A stretch of DNA of 64,000 bases from Agrobacterium sp. AGB01 (GTDB lineage: Bacteria; Pseudomonadota; Alphaproteobacteria; Rhizobiales; Rhizobiaceae): NCBI RefSeq assembly GCF_014851585.1, contig NZ_JACVAB010000001.1:806001-870000 (forward strand). Direction: 5' to 3'. Positions 17,604 through 25,493 of this stretch are shown one piece after another; the stretch's first letter is position 1, and the number at the start of each line of letters is the position of its first letter. Below the pieces are notes generated by a model. The model was not told the DNA's origin, searched no databases, and worked only from the letters and a program-made list of their open reading frames with translations. A program made the translations under genes and the position numbers.

Positions 17604-18329
17604 ATGTCGTCTTTTCGTAATATCGTTTTTACATCCGTTCTGGTGGGGCTGATCTGCGGACTTGCCGTCAGTCTCATGCAATATGTCGGCACCACCCCGT
17701 TGATCCTGCATGCCGAGACATTCGAATCGGCTGGAGGTGAGGCCGGGCATAGTCATGACGCAGCACCAGCAACCGGTGAAGCAGCTGCACCCACTGGCCA
17801 CGCTCATGACGAAGAAGCCTGGGGACCGGCGGATGGTTTTGAGCGGAACGCCTACACGGCTGCTGCCAATATTCTGACGGCAATCGGTTATGCACTGGTT
17901 CTGACCGGCCTCATCTCACTGCGGGGCAGCAATATTGGCTGGCGTGAAGGTCTGTTCTGGGGGCTTGGCGGCTTTGCGGCCGTGGCTCTGGCGCCGATGG
18001 TCGGTCTGCCGCCTGAATTGCCGGGAAGCCCGGCTGGTGAACTGGCCGCGCGTCAGGCCTGGTGGATTGGCACTGCGGTAGCAACAGCGGGTGGCATTGC
18101 CCTGCTTGCCTTCCGTCGTGAGCCATGGGCAGCGGTTCTCGCTATCGTGCTGATTGCTGTGCCACATGTCATCGGTGCGCCGCTGCCGCCGGAAGGCGAG
18201 CATGCATTGGCACCACTGCCACTGGAGCGTCGGTTCATCATCCTTGCCACACTCACCAGCTTTGTTTTCTGGGTGTTGCTGGGTGCCTTGAGCGGCACGT
18301 TCCTCAAGCGCTTTGAAGCGGCCAAGTGA
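17604..18329 (+). CDS. cbtA: Cobalt transporter subunit CbtA
   Basis: Integral membrane protein of 241 residues. Helix 1 spans about residues 7-29. It is followed by a periplasmic loop with His/Asp clusters (GHSHD and GHAHDEE, near 48-72) that can bind metal, then about four further helices including IGWREGLFWGLGGFAAVALA and the PEAPG-like LPPELPGSPAGELAARQAWW segment typical of CbtA. It is proposed to form the cobalt channel with CbtB. The ribosome site GGGAGAG precedes ATG 17604. The stop overlaps the GTG start of the next gene by 4 bases, so the third gene is translationally coupled. Confidence 0.92.
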   Translation: MSSFRNIVFTSVLVGLICGLAVSLMQYVGTTPLILHAETFESAGGEAGHSHDAAPATGEAAAPTGHAHDEEAWGPADGFERNAYTAAANILTAIGYALVLTGLISLRGSNIGWREGLFWGLGGFAAVALAPMVGLPPELPGSPAGELAARQAWWIGTAVATAGGIALLAFRREPWAAVLAIVLIAVPHVIGAPLPPEGEHALAPLPLERRFIILATLTSFVFWVLLGALSGTFLKRFEAAK

Positions 18330-18652
18330 ACAACGGTTCTGCCGAATGGAGCGTGGCGCTTGATGCGCTGCGCTTTTCTGTTACCGGGCATGGCGCGCCT
18401 TGCGCCGTGCACCGCCTTGCTTTCAAGGCATTGCTTGGTGCATCACCGGATAGCGAGGCTTGCCTTGCCTGTTTTACCGAGCATCAGGCTGCGTTTGAAG
18501 CTGCCGCCCGCGACAAGATCAAGCGACAAAATCTGGCGATGGATAAAAGCCTTCATCTGAACAGTCGGGATATTCGTCGCGCATTGGGTAACGATATCGC
18601 GCCGGGTCCACAGCGTGTCTGCCGGGTTCTCGACCGCGATTTTACCAGCTGA
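18326..18652 (+). CDS. Cys/His-containing protein coupled to cbtA (DUF1488-like)
   Basis: This encodes 108 residues starting at GTG 18326, overlapping the cbtA stop in a GTGA arrangement. The layout ALRFSVTGHGAPCAVHR ... FTEHQAAFEAAARDKI ... LHLNSRDI resembles the DUF1488 pattern (a V-R-F-x-x-x-G-x-x-x-x-C start, an I/F-E-x-x-A-R-x-K helix, a hydroxyl-D-hydrophobic end); this is by eye only. It also has possible metal ligands: CAVH and CLACFTEH. No signal peptide or membrane helix is present, so it is likely cytoplasmic. Its position under the B12 riboswitch suggests a role linked to cobalt entry, but no function is known. It is convergent with the DJ-1/PfpI gene, with 6 bases between stops. 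Confidence 0.75.
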   Translation: MNNGSAEWSVALDALRFSVTGHGAPCAVHRLAFKALLGASPDSEACLACFTEHQAAFEAAARDKIKRQNLAMDKSLHLNSRDIRRALGNDIAPGPQRVCRVLDRDFTS

Positions 18653-18658
18653 ACTATC

Positions 18659-19225
18659 TCAGCGGTGCTCGGCTGCAAACGCCTTAATTTCTGCTTCCGC
18701 TTCCGGTCCCCACAGGTCAAGCGCCTTGAGGATCTCGGTGGTAAAACTGACCGGCGCGGTTCCCGCTGCCGTGATAATGCCCTGATCGCGTACCGCCTGT
18801 GGCTGGTCGCGATAATAATCGGCGCCCGTATAGGCTGGATAGGCGCTGTGTGAGGCAAGTGAGTTGCCGGTATGGGCAACGTTATTCAAAATGCCGGTGC
18901 TCCCGAGCATGCTGGCGGCCGCGCAAATGCCGGCGACCACACGCCCCTCCCGCCGGAACCGCTGCACCATCTCTGTAAAGTCCGGCGCGCTGCCACGCTC
19001 CCAACTCAGTCCGCCGGGAACAATCAGCGCATCGATCGATGCCGGATCAAGTGCACCATAGGCCACATCGGGCATGACTTTCAGGCCACCCATTGACGTT
19101 ACGGGCGAACCATCCGGTGACGCAATGATGATTTCGGCACCCAGATAGCTGCGCGCCACCGCACTGAACAGGGCGCTTTCCCAATCGGCGAACTCGGGCG
19201 TCAATGCAATTGCAATACGGGTCAT
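18659..19225 (-). CDS. DJ-1/PfpI family protein
   Basis: Protein of 188 residues from ATG 19225 (AAGGA upstream). It has the flavodoxin-like class I glutamine amidotransferase fold of the DJ-1/PfpI superfamily: start MTRIAIALTPEFADWE, IDALIVPGG in the middle, and the nucleophile elbow VAGICAAASML with the conserved cysteine. The acidic partner is expected in the FADWE segment. Members include protein/sugar deglycases, isonitrile hydratases and stress chaperones; this one cannot be placed further. The frame continues open upstream, but that part overlaps the neighbouring GNAT gene and lacks a ribosome site. Confidence 0.85.
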   Translation of the reverse strand: MTRIAIALTPEFADWESALFSAVARSYLGAEIIIASPDGSPVTSMGGLKVMPDVAYGALDPASIDALIVPGGLSWERGSAPDFTEMVQRFRREGRVVAGICAAASMLGSTGILNNVAHTGNSLASHSAYPAYTGADYYRDQPQAVRDQGIITAAGTAPVSFTTEILKALDLWGPEAEAEIKAFAAEHR

Positions 19226-19256
19226 TGTCTTTGTCCTTGCTGACAGCAATCCAACG

Positions 19257-19745
19257 TTACGCAATAGCCTGCATGTAGCGCATGCCGGTGACCGGACGCG
19301 GTGTGAAGTCCATGTTTTCGTAGAAACGATGTGCAGCAACATTACCGGTGGCGGCACTGACAGAAAGGTAGTCACAGCCGCAACGCTTTGCGACATCGCG
19401 TGCACGCGACACCAGATGCTGGCCAGTACCGTGACCGCGATGACCATCACGGACGTAAAGGTGGTGCAGTTCCATGCCACGACGCGCCTCCTGCGCTCTG
19501 TAGAGCGGAACGAGAATGGCGTAGCCGATCAGCTCATCACCGGCTTCGGCAACAAGTGCGGTAATCCATGGAATAGGGCTGAACAGGTCGAGTTCCAGCT
19601 TTTCCGGCGTCATCACCGATGCGTCGCCATGATGTTTGGCAAGCAGAGCGATCATTTCGTTGAGCTGTGGCAGGTCAGCCTTGCGTGCGCCGCGAATGGT
19701 TACAACGGCGGGGCGTGGAAGGGTAATGGCACTGTCTTCGGTCAT
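19257..19745 (-). CDS. GNAT family N-acetyltransferase
   Basis: Acetyltransferase of 162 residues from ATG 19745, with GAAGGA upstream. The acetyl-CoA site is in LYVRDGHRGHGTGQHLVSRA, followed by the usual SVSAATGNVAAHRFYENMDF strand/helix. The layout (ELHHLYVRDGHRGHGTG, ENMDF) is like that of spermidine/diamine or aminoglycoside-type GNATs; the substrate is unknown. It precedes the DJ-1/PfpI gene on the same strand with 31 bases between them, so the two are likely co-transcribed. Confidence 0.85.
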   Translation of the reverse strand: MTEDSAITLPRPAVVTIRGARKADLPQLNEMIALLAKHHGDASVMTPEKLELDLFSPIPWITALVAEAGDELIGYAILVPLYRAQEARRGMELHHLYVRDGHRGHGTGQHLVSRARDVAKRCGCDYLSVSAATGNVAAHRFYENMDFTPRPVTGMRYMQAIA

Positions 19746-19793
19746 TTTTCGGTCCTTCGGGTTTTTTGAGGTGCCATCAGGACGTTTGAAAAA

Positions 19794-19822
19794 CAACAAA
19801 GCCGCCTGACGGCGGCTTGTTG
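19794..19822 (-). terminator. Terminator on the minus strand before the GNAT gene
   Basis: On the minus strand CAACAAGCCGCC / GGCGGCTTTGTTG pairs around a 4-base loop with one bulge and runs into TTTTTC. It lies 160 bases after the merR stop and 49 bases before the GNAT start. It could end the merR transcript or attenuate the GNAT gene. Confidence 0.65.
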
Positions 19823-19981
19823 ACATGATGATCTGTCGAGCCGCCCTTTACAGGTAGGCCCAAAAATACGTGCAGGAGATTGGTGCGCGATTGTTGATCA
19901 TGGGCGACTAGATGCTCCTGAATCACAAGATTGTCAATCGGGATTTTTGCAGATGTTTCGTTTCAGTAAGGCCGCCTGAAA

Positions 19982-20395
19982 TTAATGCTCACCTTCGCAC
20001 AGCTTATGGTCCGAAAGTGCCCGGATCACGTAGCAATCTTCTATGGAATGCCCGTCGCAATGCGAAACGATCCGCTCCAGTTCCTGCTCCAGTTTTTTCA
20101 GCTTGGCAATTTTCCCGCGCACGGCGACCAGATGATCAGCTGCGATCCTGTCAGCACCCTCGCAGGGCTGCTGCCGGTGGTGGCTGAGGCGGATCAACTC
20201 ACGGATGGCATCAATGTTGAGACCGAGATCGCGTGCGTGACGAATAAAGGCCAGCCGTTCCAGATCGGCCTTTTCATACCGGCGCTGATTGCCTTCGGAT
20301 CGCTCTGCCGCCTCAATCAGCCCCATCTGTTCATAGTAACGGATAGTCGGGACCTTGACGCCCGTTCGCTTGGAAAGATCACCGATGGAAAGCAT
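19982..20395 (-). CDS. MerR-family metal-responsive regulator, ZntR-like
   Basis: Transcription activator of 137 residues. The amino-terminal winged helix MLSIGDLSKRTGVKVPTIRY and YYEQMGLI are standard MerR features; a long dimerisation helix follows. Metal-type cysteines are present: Cys78 (after the helix start), then Cys113-x-x-His116-x4-Cys121 in the carboxyl-terminal loop (HCDGHSIEDC). This matches the ZntR/CadR ligand pattern for zinc, cadmium, lead or cobalt rather than the copper pattern of CueR. No cognate P-type ATPase is adjacent, though dmeRF lies 0.7 kb away. The GAGGAGCGGGAC stretch upstream gives a good start. Confidence 0.88.
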   Translation of the reverse strand: MLSIGDLSKRTGVKVPTIRYYEQMGLIEAAERSEGNQRRYEKADLERLAFIRHARDLGLNIDAIRELIRLSHHRQQPCEGADRIAADHLVAVRGKIAKLKKLEQELERIVSHCDGHSIEDCYVIRALSDHKLCEGEH

Positions 20396-20456
20396 GTCCC
20401 GCTCCTCAAACCCATAGCTCTAGAAGACTTAAGGTTTTTCGCGGGATATATCAATG

Positions 20457-20954
20457 TCAAACAGCGTCAACCTCAAGCGACTGTTCAGCATCGCTTTTGC
20501 CGGATTGGGTATTATCGACATCAAGCGATTGCTTGATTGCCGCTTTGATCTTTTCCTCAACGGCCAGACGTTCGTCTGCTGGCAGAGCGGCAAATTCTTC
20601 TTCGGAAAGACCCAGTTGTTCCAGTAGCTTGGCGCGGATCATTTCGCCCGGCGTCAATTGTGACCATTCCTGCAATTCGGCCAAAAGACGATCACTGGAT
20701 GATGTATCAACTGCATCGCCTGACATGGTGGTGGCTTCAGACTTGAGTTGTTCGATGTCCCAAAGGGAAGAGGCGAGAGACGCGTAGCTATTGACGCTGC
20801 TTGCGGCATCCTCGCGGCCACGCGAACCGGACTTTTCCTCGTCTGGTGTGAATGTTGCTCCCGATGTAACCGGCGAGAAGCTGTCTTCGGTTTTCGCGTC
20901 CCGTAATCTCGAACGCATCGGATAATAACTGTCCATATTTGAAATGGTCGTCAT
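20457..20954 (-). CDS. Hypothetical acidic protein
   Basis: This encodes 165 residues from ATG 20954, with GAAGGA upstream. The first 90 residues are Ser/Asp/Glu-rich and look disordered. The carboxyl part LTPGEMIRAKLLEQLGLSEEEFAALPADERLAVEEKIK (about 102-139) is a compact helical segment of a kind seen in short uncharacterised proteins of this bacterial order. It has no signal peptide or membrane helix. It is divergent from dmeR and 61 bases upstream of merR on the same strand, so merR may share its transcript. No function can be given. Confidence 0.7.
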   Translation of the reverse strand: MTTISNMDSYYPMRSRLRDAKTEDSFSPVTSGATFTPDEEKSGSRGREDAASSVNSYASLASSLWDIEQLKSEATTMSGDAVDTSSSDRLLAELQEWSQLTPGEMIRAKLLEQLGLSEEEFAALPADERLAVEEKIKAAIKQSLDVDNTQSGKSDAEQSLEVDAV

Positions 20955-21067
20955 CGTGATTCTTCCTTCAGGAATCGTGATGACTAAACTCTACGAGCCG
21001 AAACATTCGCGAGGGCTGCGTCGGCATGGTTCTGTACTTCGAAGTGTGCCTTTTAATTTTCACAGAG

Positions 21068-21093
21068 ATATAGTATACCCCCCTATATTATAT
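21068..21093. promoter_or_regulatory. DmeR-type operator (C6 tract with AT-rich inverted repeat)
   Basis: ATATAGTATA - CCCCCC - TATATTATAT: the flanks are inverted repeats matching at 9 of 10 positions around a six-C tract. RcnR/DmeR-class repressors bind such G/C tracts flanked by AT-rich inverted repeats. The site lies 14 bases before the dmeR start and overlaps the place where the core promoter must be. Confidence 0.85.
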
Positions 21094-21106
21094 TTAGGAG
21101 GGCCTC

Positions 21107-21379
21107 ATGTCTCATACCGTTCGGGACAAGGAAAAGTTGCTGGCTCGTGTTCGTCGCCTCAAGGGGCAGATGGAGGCGGTCGAACGTGGGTTGGAGGCGG
21201 AGAAGCCCTGCGGCGAAATCTTGCAACTGTTGGCCTCAGTGCGCGGCGCGCTGTCCGGACTGACGGGCGAGATCATGCACGACCACCTGCATGAACATGT
21301 TGTGCATGCGGAAAGCGATGCTGAGCGTGAAAAAGCCGCCGATGAACTGGCGCAGGTCCTCAAAACCTATATTCGATGA
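21107..21379 (+). CDS. dmeR: Ni/Co-responsive repressor of the RcnR/CsoR family
   Basis: Four-helix repressor of 90 residues with the amino end MSHTVRDKEKLLARVRRLKG close to that of RcnR. The RcnR metal ligands are all present: His3, Cys35 (KPCGEI), His60 and His64 (HDHLHEH). This set is the Ni(II)/Co(II) site and differs from the copper site of CsoR and the formaldehyde-sensing FrmR. Metal binding is expected to release the operator at 21068-21093. The start follows AGGAGG. dmeF begins 16 bases after the stop, giving the known dmeRF operon layout of rhizobia. Confidence 0.92.
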   Translation: MSHTVRDKEKLLARVRRLKGQMEAVERGLEAEKPCGEILQLLASVRGALSGLTGEIMHDHLHEHVVHAESDAEREKAADELAQVLKTYIR

Positions 21380-21395
21380 GCGAAAGGTAACGGCC

Positions 21396-22385
21396 ATGGC
21401 TGTTGATGGAAACTTTGCGGACAATGCACAACATGAGCACGTGTTTCTAGGCCGCGACCACGAGCGGAACGAGCGCCGTGTGTGGATGGTAATCGCGCTG
21501 ACAAGTGTAATGATGGTAGCGGAAATTGCCGCCGGTACGATTTACGGATCGATGGCGCTGACAGCCGATGGCTGGCACATGTCCACTCATGCTGGCGCGA
21601 TGCTGATTTCGGCACTGGCTTACATGTTTGCCCGCAAATATGCCCGCGACCCTCGGTACTCCTTCGGCACCGGCAAGTTCGGTGATCTCGCAGGATTTGC
21701 CAGTGCGGTCATCTTGGCGCTTGTGGCGCTGCTAATCGCCTGGGAAAGTGTGGTCCGCCTAGTGGCGCCGGTCGAGATTGATTTCAACCAAGCCATTCTC
21801 GTTGCTGTGCTGGGGCTTGGCGTCAATCTGGTCAGCGCCTGGTTGTTGAAGGACGATCATTCGCACCATGGTCGTGACCACGGACATGATGATCACGCCG
21901 GTCACGGCCACCACGCTCACGCGTCTCACGGTTCTCATGGATCGCACGGCAGCCATGGAGGGCACGACAACAATCTGCGCGCCGCCTATCTGCATGTGCT
22001 GGCAGATGCCTTGACCTCGGTTCTGGCCATCGTTGCGCTCATACTTGGTAAATGGCAGGGCTGGGTCGTGCTGGACCCATTGATGGGTGTTGTTGGTGGT
22101 CTTGTTATTGCGCGCTGGTCTTGGGGGCTAATTCGCGCCACCTCGGGTGTGTTGCTGGATGCGACACCTGCCGACAAGGGGCTGCCCAAAACGATCCGCG
22201 ATATCGTCGAGAAAGACGGTGATGTGGTGACCGATCTGCATGTCTGGCAAGTTGGGCCGGGGCATTACGCAACCATTGTTGCTTTGGTGTCTCCGGCTGG
22301 AAAAAGTCCTGAGCTTTATAAAAAGGAATTAAGTAAAGTTCCGAAACTGGCGCATGTTACCGTGGAAGTCTCCGCTGCCGCGTAA
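21396..22385 (+). CDS. dmeF: Cation diffusion facilitator, Co/Ni efflux (DmeF)
   Basis: Inner-membrane proton-coupled metal exporter of 329 residues. Six helices are predicted. The metal-site helices are recognisable: ADGWHMSTHAGAM in helix 2 (H-x3-D replaced by the DGWHM-x2-H form usual in DmeF) and HVLADALTSVLA in helix 5. Between helices 4 and 5 is a loop with about 20 histidines (roughly residues 154-190), typical of the CDF family. The cytoplasmic carboxyl domain has DLHVWQVGPGHYATIV. Together with its RcnR-type repressor and operator, this fits cobalt/nickel efflux. ATG 21396 follows GAAAGG. Confidence 0.92.
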   Translation: MAVDGNFADNAQHEHVFLGRDHERNERRVWMVIALTSVMMVAEIAAGTIYGSMALTADGWHMSTHAGAMLISALAYMFARKYARDPRYSFGTGKFGDLAGFASAVILALVALLIAWESVVRLVAPVEIDFNQAILVAVLGLGVNLVSAWLLKDDHSHHGRDHGHDDHAGHGHHAHASHGSHGSHGSHGGHDNNLRAAYLHVLADALTSVLAIVALILGKWQGWVVLDPLMGVVGGLVIARWSWGLIRATSGVLLDATPADKGLPKTIRDIVEKDGDVVTDLHVWQVGPGHYATIVALVSPAGKSPELYKKELSKVPKLAHVTVEVSAAA

Positions 22386-22399
22386 TGCGGCACGGTCTG

Positions 22400-22690
22400 T
22401 CAGAACTCTTCATATTCCTGATAGGCGCCCTGAACCCATTCCATCTTGGCGGCAACTTTTTCTTCTGCCGAGATGGGCTTGGAGGCATCCTGGTCAACAG
22501 GTGCACGCGCACCGCCGACAGCCCAAAGAACATTGGCCAACGAACTGGATAGTACCGTGCTGCTGACGGTCGGCAAACCACTTCGTCTGCTCTGCTCTTG
22601 TTCCTGCTGCACAGGCTCGGCGTTCTTCTTGTCCAAGTCATGTATGCGACCCTGGTAGGGGTTGCCACTAACGCTGCTTTCAATCTGCAT
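22400..22690 (-). CDS. Hypothetical small protein
   Basis: This encodes 96 residues from ATG 22690 with AGGA at the right distance. It is polar and Gln/Glu/Ser-rich, with a central less polar stretch (TVSSTVLSSSLANVLWAVGG) and an acidic aromatic end (MEWVQGAYQEYEEF). It has no signal peptide and no clear membrane helix. It is convergent with dmeF, 14 bases apart. No family was recognised. The ribosome site and codon use support a real gene. Confidence 0.6.
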   Translation of the reverse strand: MQIESSVSGNPYQGRIHDLDKKNAEPVQQEQEQSRRSGLPTVSSTVLSSSLANVLWAVGGARAPVDQDASKPISAEEKVAAKMEWVQGAYQEYEEF

Positions 22691-23016
22691 GGCACTTATC
22701 CTGCGTTGAAAAATATGACGATTATCTATCGTCCAGAACTTGCGTCAGGCTGTTTTTTGCCGGTTTTCCGGGCTTGACAGGGGTAAAGGTGCTGCTTCGC
22801 GGCACTAAAACCACACATTCTGAGAAGAAATGACCGGTCATTACTTGGGGTGCGCAACCAATTTGCGCGCCAATGACTGTTTCAGCCAAGAATCGGCGGG
22901 GTTTTTATTTGGTTGTTGAGTCGGGGAGAGAATCGGTTGCTACACGGCCACTGAAATGCCGGTAGCAGGATGTCCATCAAGACAGAGGTCTTCAGAACGG
23001 AGATCGTCAAAAGCGA
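22691..23016. other. Intergenic region with a 14-bp palindrome
   Basis: No gene is supported. The region holds the upstream area of the small gene at 22690. It also contains a perfect 14-bp palindrome, AATGACCGGTCATT, at 22829-22842, whose TGACCGGTCA core is of the kind bound by TetR/GntR-type regulators. Confidence 0.5.
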
Positions 23017-23050
23017 CTGCCCCGGCATCGCGTTTGCAGTGCCGGGGCAG
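23017..23050 (-). terminator. Terminator of the RNA helicase gene
   Basis: A perfect 11-bp stem (ctgccccggca / tgccggggcag) with a 12-base loop lies 12 bases after the helicase stop. On the minus strand it is followed by TCGCTTTTG. Confidence 0.8.
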
Positions 23051-23061
23051 GGAATGTTGTA

Positions 23062-24954
23062 TCAGGCCTTTGGCTTGCGCTTGGCGAAGGGCTTGTCCTT
23101 CTTGGCTTGCGGCTTGCCGGCATTGTCGCCTGTCTTCTCAAACTTCGGCTTGCTGTCTTTTTTCTTCCAAGGCTTGTCGCTGGTCTTGGCTGCGAAGTCA
23201 GGCTTGCCGCCAAACTTCTTCGGGCCGGAGGAGGAGGGGCGGTCATCACGACGCTCGCCACGCTTCTCGTCGCGACGCTCAAAGCTGCGGTCGTCACGGC
23301 GCTCAGTCGACATATCCGGCTTGCCCTCAAGGGCCTTGACGCGGATACCCTTTTCAAGGGCCATGTCTTTGCCAATCGAAGATACGAAACGGTCAACGGC
23401 ATCAGCGGCCAGTTCCACATAGGTTTCGTTCTGCTGCATGCGGATCGCGCCAATATCCTGGCGGGTCAGCTTGCCGAAGCGGCACAACATAGGAATGAGC
23501 CAACGTGGTTCAGCGCTCTGCTTGCGGCCAACCGAAAGCGAGAACCATGCGCTATCGGCAAACTCGTTGCGATCGCGGCGTGGTGCCGTGTTTGTGTCGC
23601 CCTCAGTGTTTTCGCGGCGCGGCTTACGGGTGTTATCAACCGAAACCTCGGTCAACTCTTCCGGAGCGGAACGGCCGGAGTGGTAGAGGCGGATAAAGGC
23701 CGCTGCCACCTGTTCTGCGCCGTGCGTTTCAAGCAGCGTTTTGACAAAGCCGCTTTCGTCGTCGCTGATTGCCTGCGAAAGCGAGGCATCGGCCAGCAGA
23801 CGCTCGGCGTCACGCTCGATGATCTCGTCGGCAGATGGGGGACGTACCCACTGTGGCTGTACGCGTGCACCCTCGAGCAGACGCTCGGCCTTGCGACGCT
23901 GGTTGACGGGCACGATTAGAGCGCTGACGCCCTTGTTGCCAGCGCGACCGGTACGGCCACTGCGGTGCAGCAGTGTTTCCGAGTTGGTCGGCAGGTCGGC
24001 ATGGATAACCAGTTCCAGACCGGGAAGGTCGATACCGCGGGCGGCAACGTCGGTTGCGATGCAGACGCGGGCACGACCGTCACGCATGGCTTGCAGCGCG
24101 TGTGTGCGCTCGTTCTGTGTCAGTTCGCCGGACAGGGCAACAACAGAAAAACCACGGTTGTTGAAACGCGCTGTCAGGTGATTAACGGCTGCACGGGTTG
24201 AGCAGAACACGATAGCATTGCGTGCTTCGTAGAAACGCAGCGCATTGATAATGGCGTTCTCGCGGTCGGCAGGTGCCGTCAGCATCGCGCGATATTCAAT
24301 ATCACCGTGCTGCTTCTGTTCGGAAGCGGCCGCGATACGAATGGCGTTTTTCTGGTAGCTTTCAGCCAGCTTGGCGATGCTGCGCGGCACTGTTGCCGAG
24401 AACATCAGTGTGCGGCGATCCTTAGGAGAAGATTCCAGAATGAATTCGAGGTCTTCACGGAAGCCAAGGTCGAGCATTTCGTCGGCTTCATCCAGCACGA
24501 CGGCGCGCAACGACGAAACGTCGAGCCCGCCGCGATTGATGTGGTCGCAAAGGCGACCAGGTGTGCCGACAACAATGTGCGCGCCGCGTTCAAGCACGCG
24601 ACGTTCGGTGCGAACATCCATGCCGCCGACGCAGGACGCAATCGATGCGCCAGACATTTCGTAGAGCCACTCGAGTTCGCGTTTTACCTGAAGGGCAAGT
24701 TCGCGGGTTGGCGCAATTACCAGCGCCAGAGGTGCGGCCGCAGGGCCGAAGGTTTTGCGGTCTTCCAGCAGTGTGGAAGCAAGTGCAAGACCGAAGGCTA
24801 CGGTCTTGCCGGAGCCGGTTTGGGCGGAAACAAGCGCATCGGCGCCTTCCAGCTCGGGTGCAAGCATGGCCTGCTGCACAGGTGTCAAATCAGTATAGCC
24901 ACGTTTTTGCAACGCCTGAGCGAGCGCCGGGGCAAGGCCCTGGATGTCTGTCAT
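23062..24954 (-). CDS. DEAD-box RNA helicase with DbpA-type RNA-binding domain
   Basis: ATP-dependent RNA helicase of 630 residues acting in ribosome assembly or RNA decay. All core motifs are present: Q motif (LTPVQQAMLAP), AQTGSGKT, PTRELALQ, GTPGRL, DEADEMLD, SAT, ATDVAARGID and HRSGRTGRAG. After the helicase core comes a DbpA-like RNA-recognition domain (SVGRKQSAEPRWLIPMLCRF ... NETYVELAADAVDRF, about 475-545). The tail is strongly basic, rich in Arg/Asp/Lys/Gly (SFERRDEKRGERRDDR). This layout is the DeaD/CsdA type. It is monocistronic, ended by the hairpin at 23017, and divergent from lysC. Confidence 0.93.
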   Translation of the reverse strand: MTDIQGLAPALAQALQKRGYTDLTPVQQAMLAPELEGADALVSAQTGSGKTVAFGLALASTLLEDRKTFGPAAAPLALVIAPTRELALQVKRELEWLYEMSGASIASCVGGMDVRTERRVLERGAHIVVGTPGRLCDHINRGGLDVSSLRAVVLDEADEMLDLGFREDLEFILESSPKDRRTLMFSATVPRSIAKLAESYQKNAIRIAAASEQKQHGDIEYRAMLTAPADRENAIINALRFYEARNAIVFCSTRAAVNHLTARFNNRGFSVVALSGELTQNERTHALQAMRDGRARVCIATDVAARGIDLPGLELVIHADLPTNSETLLHRSGRTGRAGNKGVSALIVPVNQRRKAERLLEGARVQPQWVRPPSADEIIERDAERLLADASLSQAISDDESGFVKTLLETHGAEQVAAAFIRLYHSGRSAPEELTEVSVDNTRKPRRENTEGDTNTAPRRDRNEFADSAWFSLSVGRKQSAEPRWLIPMLCRFGKLTRQDIGAIRMQQNETYVELAADAVDRFVSSIGKDMALEKGIRVKALEGKPDMSTERRDDRSFERRDEKRGERRDDRPSSSGPKKFGGKPDFAAKTSDKPWKKKDSKPKFEKTGDNAGKPQAKKDKPFAKRKPKA

Positions 24955-25493
24955 CTATCGTCTTTCGGAATTGGAGAGCGTCCGCCTGCACAGGTCTTGG
25001 AAACAGTGCTGGTGGACCATTCAGCCCCGGAAATACCGGTTCATTGGCCGCGCTTCTACTTGGAATACGCGGCTTTGTACAGTCCAGCAGTCGAAAATGC
25101 CTGAATTCAGCGCTTCAAGCAGCCTAACATGGTGAATATTGCCGGGAAAAAAGTCACAGGCCAGACCTAATGCAGGGTGGATTCACCCAAGAAATTGAGA
25201 TTGCTTGTTCGGCAGCTGCTGTATCTCTGCTTCGCATCTATCAAACAAAGGAGCGCTCGCGATCAAGAATGCGATTGAGTGCCGCGGCCTTTTGCTATTT
25301 GCAACGGCATTTACTCCGCCGTGTGACCAATAAGGTTTTTGGCCGGGCGAACCGATCTGCGAAAAACCGGCATTGCGCGTGCTTGACCTTTTCGGTAATA
25401 GACGCGCAACTTGAGGCTCAAGGTCATATTGAGCTGGTATGAGGTGCCGTATCCGCCGTGCGGACGGCGTAACGGGTGGTACTGGTCAAGACT
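24955..25493. other. Long intergenic region between helicase and lysC
   Basis: These 539 bases have no convincing gene. An open frame at 25170-25442 on the plus strand has no ribosome site or recognisable protein pattern. Bases 25384-25390 and 25420-25426 (tgacctt / aaggtca) form an inverted repeat enclosing cttga-ggc-tcaag. Both divergent promoters must lie here. A structured lysC leader is possible but not identifiable by eye. Confidence 0.4.

Noticed and set aside
20396-20460. MerR-type promoter with 19-20 base spacer upstream of the merR gene
   Set aside because: A TTGACA is present on the minus strand at 20460-20455, but no -10 element at a MerR-type distance and no clear dyad could be placed.
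24307-25104. Plus-strand open frame of 265 codons opposite the RNA helicase
   Set aside because: It covers conserved helicase motifs on the other strand and has no start signal.
25170-25442. 90-codon frame in the gap before lysC
   Set aside because: No ribosome site, unusual composition, and no resemblance to a known protein.
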